DNA of 16,731 bases. Origin: an uncultured Candidatus Saccharibacteria bacterium (GTDB lineage Bacteria > Patescibacteriota > Saccharimonadia > Saccharimonadales > Saccharimonadaceae). The stretch is from the NCBI GenBank assembly GCA_937902525.1, contig CALEKV010000189.1:1-16731 (forward strand), given 5' to 3'. This document shows, piece after piece, positions 13,087 to 16,731 of the stretch (the first letter of the stretch is position 1; each line of letters begins with the position of its first letter). The translations under genes were made by a program, and so were the position numbers. The notes beneath the pieces are model-generated. The model had not been told where the DNA came from, made no database searches, and saw nothing but the letters and a program-made list of their open reading frames with translations.

Positions 13087-13476
13087 ATGGAAAACAGTAT
13101 CTTTACTAAAATTATCAAAGGTGAAATTCCTTGCTATAAGATTTATGAGGACGAAAAGACAATTGCCTTTCTTGACATTGAGCCGAACGTAATCGGGCAT
13201 ACTCTTGTGGTTCCAAAGGTGCAAGTTGATCAATTTAATGACCTTGACGACGATACGTACCTTGCACTCTGGAAAACAGTTAAGAAAGTCGCTAACAACC
13301 ATCAGCAAAAATTGGGCACTGATCGTATTGGCATTTCAATCAAAGGCGTCGATGTGCCTCATGCTCATGTCCATGTCTTACCTTTTAACGTCGGTGAGCA
13401 TATGGGGCCTCATGCCGGTAGTCCTCGCCCGACTAAAGAAGAATTTACTACCCTAGCTGACAAACTACGTTTTTAA
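13087..13476 (+). CDS. HIT-family nucleotide hydrolase (HinT-like)
   Basis: A 129-aa cytoplasmic enzyme of the histidine triad family. HinT members hydrolyse adenosine 5'-phosphoramidates and related nucleotidyl conjugates as homodimers; the substrate here is not known. The triad PHAHVHVLP (91-99, His92, His94, His96) and the N-terminal IFTKIIKGEIPCYKIYED with NVIGHTLVVPK (34-44) are typical. The C-terminal tail (GEHMGPHAGSPRPTKEE) is somewhat longer than in the shortest family members. The start is set by the promoter: TATACT lies six bases upstream, so the mRNA is probably leaderless. The stop overlaps the rlmH start (TAATG), so the two are translationally coupled. Confidence 0.92.
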   Translation: MENSIFTKIIKGEIPCYKIYEDEKTIAFLDIEPNVIGHTLVVPKVQVDQFNDLDDDTYLALWKTVKKVANNHQQKLGTDRIGISIKGVDVPHAHVHVLPFNVGEHMGPHAGSPRPTKEEFTTLADKLRF

Positions 13477-13931
13477 TGATTAACATTATCGCCGTTGGTA
13501 AAAAACATGAGTCGTGGGTTGCGGGTGGGATTGAACGGTATCAAGCCCGACTCAAAACACCCTTCAATATACAATGGCAACTACTGCCGCATAGTGCGCT
13601 AAGTGGCGACCAGGCGCGGCAACAAGAATCTGAGCGGATTTTATCACGCCTTAGTAGCGAGGATTACGTTGTGTTGCTTGATGAGCGCGGAAAGTTGATT
13701 AACTCCCCTGCTGTTGCCGAACTGTGCAACCAAGCGTTTGTGTCAGCGCGTAACCTAGTGCTAGTAGTTGGCGGCGCCTACGGGGTAGATTTCCGCATAC
13801 ATGAGCGAGCAAACATTGTGTGGTCGCTTAGCCCCTTGGTTTTCCCCCACCAACTCGTGCGCTTGATTGTGACCGAGCAGTTATATCGCGCGCAAGAAAT
13901 CGCCGCCGGCCGGCCATACCATCACAAATAA
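13476..13931 (+). CDS. rlmH: 23S rRNA (pseudouridine-1915-N3)-methyltransferase RlmH
   Basis: A SPOUT-class methyltransferase that methylates pseudouridine 1915 in helix 69 of 23S rRNA on the assembled ribosome, using S-adenosylmethionine. The 151-aa length is normal. The family marks are INIIAVGKK at the start, YVVLLDERGK (64-73), the SAM-binding knot LVVGGAYGVD (96-105), SLSPLVFPHQLVR (117-129) and a C-terminal RPYHHK close to the usual PYHR. The ATG overlaps the stop of the HIT gene (TAATG), so it relies on translational coupling in a two-gene operon; no separate promoter or strong ribosome binding site is visible. Confidence 0.95.
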   Translation: MINIIAVGKKHESWVAGGIERYQARLKTPFNIQWQLLPHSALSGDQARQQESERILSRLSSEDYVVLLDERGKLINSPAVAELCNQAFVSARNLVLVVGGAYGVDFRIHERANIVWSLSPLVFPHQLVRLIVTEQLYRAQEIAAGRPYHHK

Positions 13932-13954
13932 GCCCTGCTACAATTGACACACTC

Positions 13955-13983
13955 TTGACAAATAATAAAGTTTATGCTAAGTT
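13955..13983 (+). promoter_or_regulatory. Promoter of the small His-rich membrane protein
   Basis: TTGACA (13955-13960), 17 bp ending in TGC, and TAAGTT (13978-13983). This is the same design (TTGAC-type -35, 17-bp spacer, TGn before the -10) as the promoters at 1279-1307 and 5290-5318, again with an A-rich leader. A second TTGACA lies at 13944-13949. Confidence 0.55.
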
Positions 13984-14019
13984 TAATAGTGTTAATCGAT
14001 AAAAACAAACAGGTAACTA

Positions 14020-14337
14020 ATGATCCAAACAATCACCAGCTGGTTTCTAACCGCAATAACAATCCTTACAGCCTTTGGCGTGTTTATGCACGATGGCCAC
14101 TTGGATAAAGTGTTCATGACGCGGTATGACATGCCAATAGATGCAACGCACATTGGTAAAGGCGGCCACACCCACGCCGATTATAACGGCGTCCACTACT
14201 TGCTAACACACAGCTTTGCATACAAGTCACCCAGCGCGCCCCCAAAAAGCCGTAGCGATCGCAAGCGTCGCTTGCAACTGCCGCCAGAATTTGGTCGCCA
14301 TGCGTTTGATGACGTGCTTATGCCAATGCTAGCCTAG
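14020..14337 (+). CDS. Small single-span membrane protein, His-rich, unknown
   Basis: A 105-aa protein with an N-terminal hydrophobic helix (about 6-22, WFLTAITILTAFGVFM) without a clear cleavage site, so it is probably a membrane anchor. The following region has eight histidines (24, 27, 44, 50, 52, 59, 64, 94), several in HIGKGGHTHADYNGVHY, which might bind metal. A basic, Pro/Ser-rich linker (KSPSAPPKSRSDRKRR) and a short C-terminal helix end it. No family is recognised. The start has only a weak AGG at proper distance, but the upstream promoter is good. The gene is convergent with valS and their stop codons overlap in CTAG (14334-14337). Confidence 0.65.
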   Translation: MIQTITSWFLTAITILTAFGVFMHDGHLDKVFMTRYDMPIDATHIGKGGHTHADYNGVHYLLTHSFAYKSPSAPPKSRSDRKRRLQLPPEFGRHAFDDVLMPMLA

Positions 14338-16731
14338 CCTATCACTTCAAGTTCGTGCTGCAAACGTTCAATAGCGGCTTGTTTGTCAGCTAAGGCTTTA
14401 CGCGATTCTTCAACTAATTCGGCCGGCGCTTTTGCAATGTAACCCTGGTTACTAAGACGTGCCTCAATTATCGAGACCTCCTTACGGGTATCGGCCAAGC
14501 GCTTTTCCAGGTTGCCTTGGTGCTCGTACAGCTGCTCGGCGCTGATATCCAGCCAAGCGTCGGGGCCGCTGGCGGCCAGGCGCAATCCCCTGGCCTGGTC
14601 CACGCGTTCGACGGCCTTGGCACGAGCTAACTGTTTAATTAAGTCGGTGTTATCGGCAACTAGGCTATCGTCCATGTACAAGATGGCGTATTTATCGTTA
14701 CCGGGCAGCTCGGCGGTCACATAGCGGGCTTCGGTTACTAACACTTTTAGACGCTCAAACTCACCAGCCGCGATTTGGTTGTAATCTTGCGCAACCGGCC
14801 ATTTCTCGCCGGCCAGGATACCACTTGTCCAGCTTAGCGTCTGCCAAATGGTTTCTGTGACAAACGGCGCAAAGGGGTGGGCCAAACGTAATACCGTATC
14901 TAAAACCCACGACAACATTCCAACATTTGTTTCAACTTTACTGGCCTCAATATACCAGTCCGCCACATCATCCCACACCACATGGTAAAGAGTGTCAGCG
15001 GCCTCAGCAAAACGATAGTCGGCCATCAGGCGATCAATGTCAGTAGTAGCAGTATTTAGCTGCCCAGTAATCCAGTGGTCTGCCATGCGGTGCGGTTCGG
15101 GCTTAGGCGCGGGTGCACTCTCCCCCACCTGGTCCTCAATGTAGCGGGCAATATTCCATAATTTATTGCAAAAATTGCGGCCGGCAATAACAGTGGCTTT
15201 ACTAAATGCCTGCGCTTGAGCGGCGCTGCGGTTACTGATTAAGCCAAGGCGCAAGGCGTCGCTACCGAATTCAGCAATCGTTTCCATAGGGTTAATGACA
15301 TTCCCCTTACTTTTGCTCATTTTTTGGCCCTTTTCATCCAGTACCAAACCATGCAAGTACACATGCTTAAATGGAATATCTCCGGCCACATACAGCCCCA
15401 TCATAATCATCCGGGCTACCCATGCAAACAAAATGTCACTACCTGTTTCCACGACACTAGTGGGGTAAAAACGGCTTAAATCGCCTTTTTGCAGGTAATC
15501 GGTCACAATATATGGCCATTGACTACTGCTAAACCAGGTATCAAAGGTGTCTTCATCTCTAATATATGTTGTGCCGTTAACAACAACTTGTTTTTCATCC
15601 ACTTGATCACTAAATATCCAGTCGTTATGATCATTTTGGTTATAAAATGCCGGAATGGGGATACCCCACGGAATCTGGCGGCTAATGTTCCAATCGCGAA
15701 TATTTTGCAAATAATCAACCACCTGCTTGCCCTTGCTAGCAGGTGTAAACGTTACTTTGCCCTGCTGGATGGCCTGAACGGCATGTTGTGCTAACGGCTG
15801 GGTCTTGATAAACCACTGGTCAGACAACAACGGCTCAATAATGGTACCGCATTTGTAGCAGTGCCCCACGCTATGCACAATTTGCGTTTCACCACGGCGA
15901 TATTCTTCGGCTTGCAAGGCGGCTAGAACTTTTTTGCGCGCTTCTGTTGGCGGCAAGCCTACAAAGGCAGCTGGTACGTTCACCATCTTGTCATCTTTGC
16001 CAATAATACTAATAGGTTGCAGGTTGTGGCGTTGGCTGATTTCAAAATCGTTTGGGTCGTGCGCTGGCGTAATCTTAACCGCACCCGTGCCGTAGCTCAT
16101 ATCAACGTAGTCATCGGCGATAATCGGCACTTCACGGTTCACAATCGGCACCAACACCTTGGTACCAATCAGGGCCTTATAGCGCTCGTCATTAGGGTTC
16201 ACGGCTACAGCTACATCGCCCAACATTGTTTCCGGACGGGTGGTCGCCACGATTATCTCCCCTACTTTATCAAGCGTTGGATAAGCAATACTCCATAAAG
16301 TACCTTTTTCATCTTTATGCTCTACTTCAATATCGCTAAAGGTGGTTTGGTGCTTGGTGCAGTAATTAACAATCCGCTCACCACGGTAAATTAGTTTTTC
16401 GTCCCACAGCTTTTTAAAAGTAGTATGGGTGGTTTTGACCACCCTTTCATCTAGGGTAAACACTAGGTCCTTCCAGTCGGCCCCCGCTCCAAGGGCGCGC
16501 AGCTGTAACTCCATGTTGCCACGGTTATTTTCGACAAAGTCCCACACCTGTGCGTAAAGTTGTTCGCGGGTGTATTCAAACCGACTTTTTCCCTGTTGCT
16601 CAAGCATACGCTCGTATACCACCCAGGTTTCAAAGCCAGCATGGTCTGCCCCCGGCAAATACACCGCGTCAAAACCCTTCATGCGGTGGTAGCGGACCAG
16701 CAAGTCCTCAATATCGGCCATTAAGGCATGT
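14334..16731 (-). CDS. valS: Valyl-tRNA synthetase, N-terminus cut by window edge
   Basis: A class I synthetase that charges tRNA-Val and edits misactivated threonine. The frame stays open to the right edge. The first visible residues, HAL, are the end of the HIGH-type motif (normally HxGHAL), so about 40-60 residues lie outside and the ATG at 16721 is internal. Visible in order are GADHAGFETW, the CP1 editing domain (TTRPETMLGDVAV and GTGAVKITPAHDPND), a Cys pair (HCYKCG), RDWNISRQIPWGIPIP, KMSKS (about residues 470-474 of the visible part), the anticodon-binding domain, and the C-terminal coiled coil (KEVSIIEARLSNQGY to the end) that contacts the tRNA. The TAG stop overlaps the stop of the convergent 105-aa gene. 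Confidence 0.96.
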   Translation of the reverse strand, partial: HALMADIEDLLVRYHRMKGFDAVYLPGADHAGFETWVVYERMLEQQGKSRFEYTREQLYAQVWDFVENNRGNMELQLRALGAGADWKDLVFTLDERVVKTTHTTFKKLWDEKLIYRGERIVNYCTKHQTTFSDIEVEHKDEKGTLWSIAYPTLDKVGEIIVATTRPETMLGDVAVAVNPNDERYKALIGTKVLVPIVNREVPIIADDYVDMSYGTGAVKITPAHDPNDFEISQRHNLQPISIIGKDDKMVNVPAAFVGLPPTEARKKVLAALQAEEYRRGETQIVHSVGHCYKCGTIIEPLLSDQWFIKTQPLAQHAVQAIQQGKVTFTPASKGKQVVDYLQNIRDWNISRQIPWGIPIPAFYNQNDHNDWIFSDQVDEKQVVVNGTTYIRDEDTFDTWFSSSQWPYIVTDYLQKGDLSRFYPTSVVETGSDILFAWVARMIMMGLYVAGDIPFKHVYLHGLVLDEKGQKMSKSKGNVINPMETIAEFGSDALRLGLISNRSAAQAQAFSKATVIAGRNFCNKLWNIARYIEDQVGESAPAPKPEPHRMADHWITGQLNTATTDIDRLMADYRFAEAADTLYHVVWDDVADWYIEASKVETNVGMLSWVLDTVLRLAHPFAPFVTETIWQTLSWTSGILAGEKWPVAQDYNQIAAGEFERLKVLVTEARYVTAELPGNDKYAILYMDDSLVADNTDLIKQLARAKAVERVDQARGLRLAASGPDAWLDISAEQLYEHQGNLEKRLADTRKEVSIIEARLSNQGYIAKAPAELVEESRKALADKQAAIERLQHELEVIG

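Noticed and set aside
14334..16721. valS starting at the ATG at 16721
   Set aside because: The frame continues upstream with HAL, the end of the HIGH motif, so this Met is internal.
1..16731. TGA read as glycine or tryptophan, as in some CPR groups
   Set aside because: All conserved genes are intact under the standard code and contain no in-frame TGA; only the lack of TGA stops is notable.

Overview
This 16.7 kb window looks like a compact bacterial chromosome segment, most likely from a Patescibacteria (CPR) lineage close to Candidatus Saccharibacteria. The reasons are protein style (ArgRS, ValRS and CTP synthase variants), very short intergenic gaps, many tiny uncharacterised proteins and a standard genetic code. 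The taxonomic call is inference, not a database result. Every gene whose stop is visible ends in TAA or TAG; none uses TGA.

Layout from left to right. Positions 1-1238 (minus) hold most of a large acidic protein of unknown function, cut by the left edge. A divergent promoter region separates it from an unknown plus-strand gene (1423-1983), which is followed at once by a 65-nt rod-like RNA hairpin (1986-2050) and a terminator shared with mscL. Next, on the minus strand, come mscL, a small winged-helix-like protein (2636-2926), a hairpin-rich intergenic stretch, argS (leaderless), a 49-aa protein, pyrG, and an operon of a 31-aa microprotein with a 101-aa protein. A repeat-bearing gap of about 330 bp follows.

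The central block (7749-12288, minus) is a class I ribonucleotide reductase locus: nrdA, a 57-aa microprotein, nrdB, then a membrane protein with an HEGSH motif that has its own promoter. NrdB keeps all six metal ligands but has Phe where the radical tyrosine should be, followed by Tyr at +2, as in the Mn/Fe class Ic enzymes of Chlamydia. NrdA has its three active-site cysteines but lacks the C-terminal redox cysteine pair of class I alpha subunits. The 57-aa protein encoded directly behind it ends in CDGCE. This suggests that the redox-active tail of NrdA has become a separate protein. The N-terminal half of that microprotein is shared with the 31-aa microprotein upstream of pyrG, so both may belong to one family tied to nucleotide-metabolism genes. 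The nrdA promoter carries palindromic boxes resembling NrdR operators.

The right part holds an intergenic region of about 600 bp with structured inverted repeats and an amber-interrupted membrane ORF, then tRNA-Ser(GGA). It continues with a leaderless HIT-family gene overlapping rlmH, a small His-rich single-span membrane protein, and valS, which is cut inside its HIGH motif by the right edge. The valS stop overlaps the stop of the convergent small gene.

Together the window is mostly translation (argS, valS, rlmH, tRNA-Ser) and nucleotide metabolism (pyrG, nrdA, nrdB). Between these lie small lineage-specific genes, several with very similar promoters (TTGAC-type -35, 17-bp spacer, TGn extended -10).
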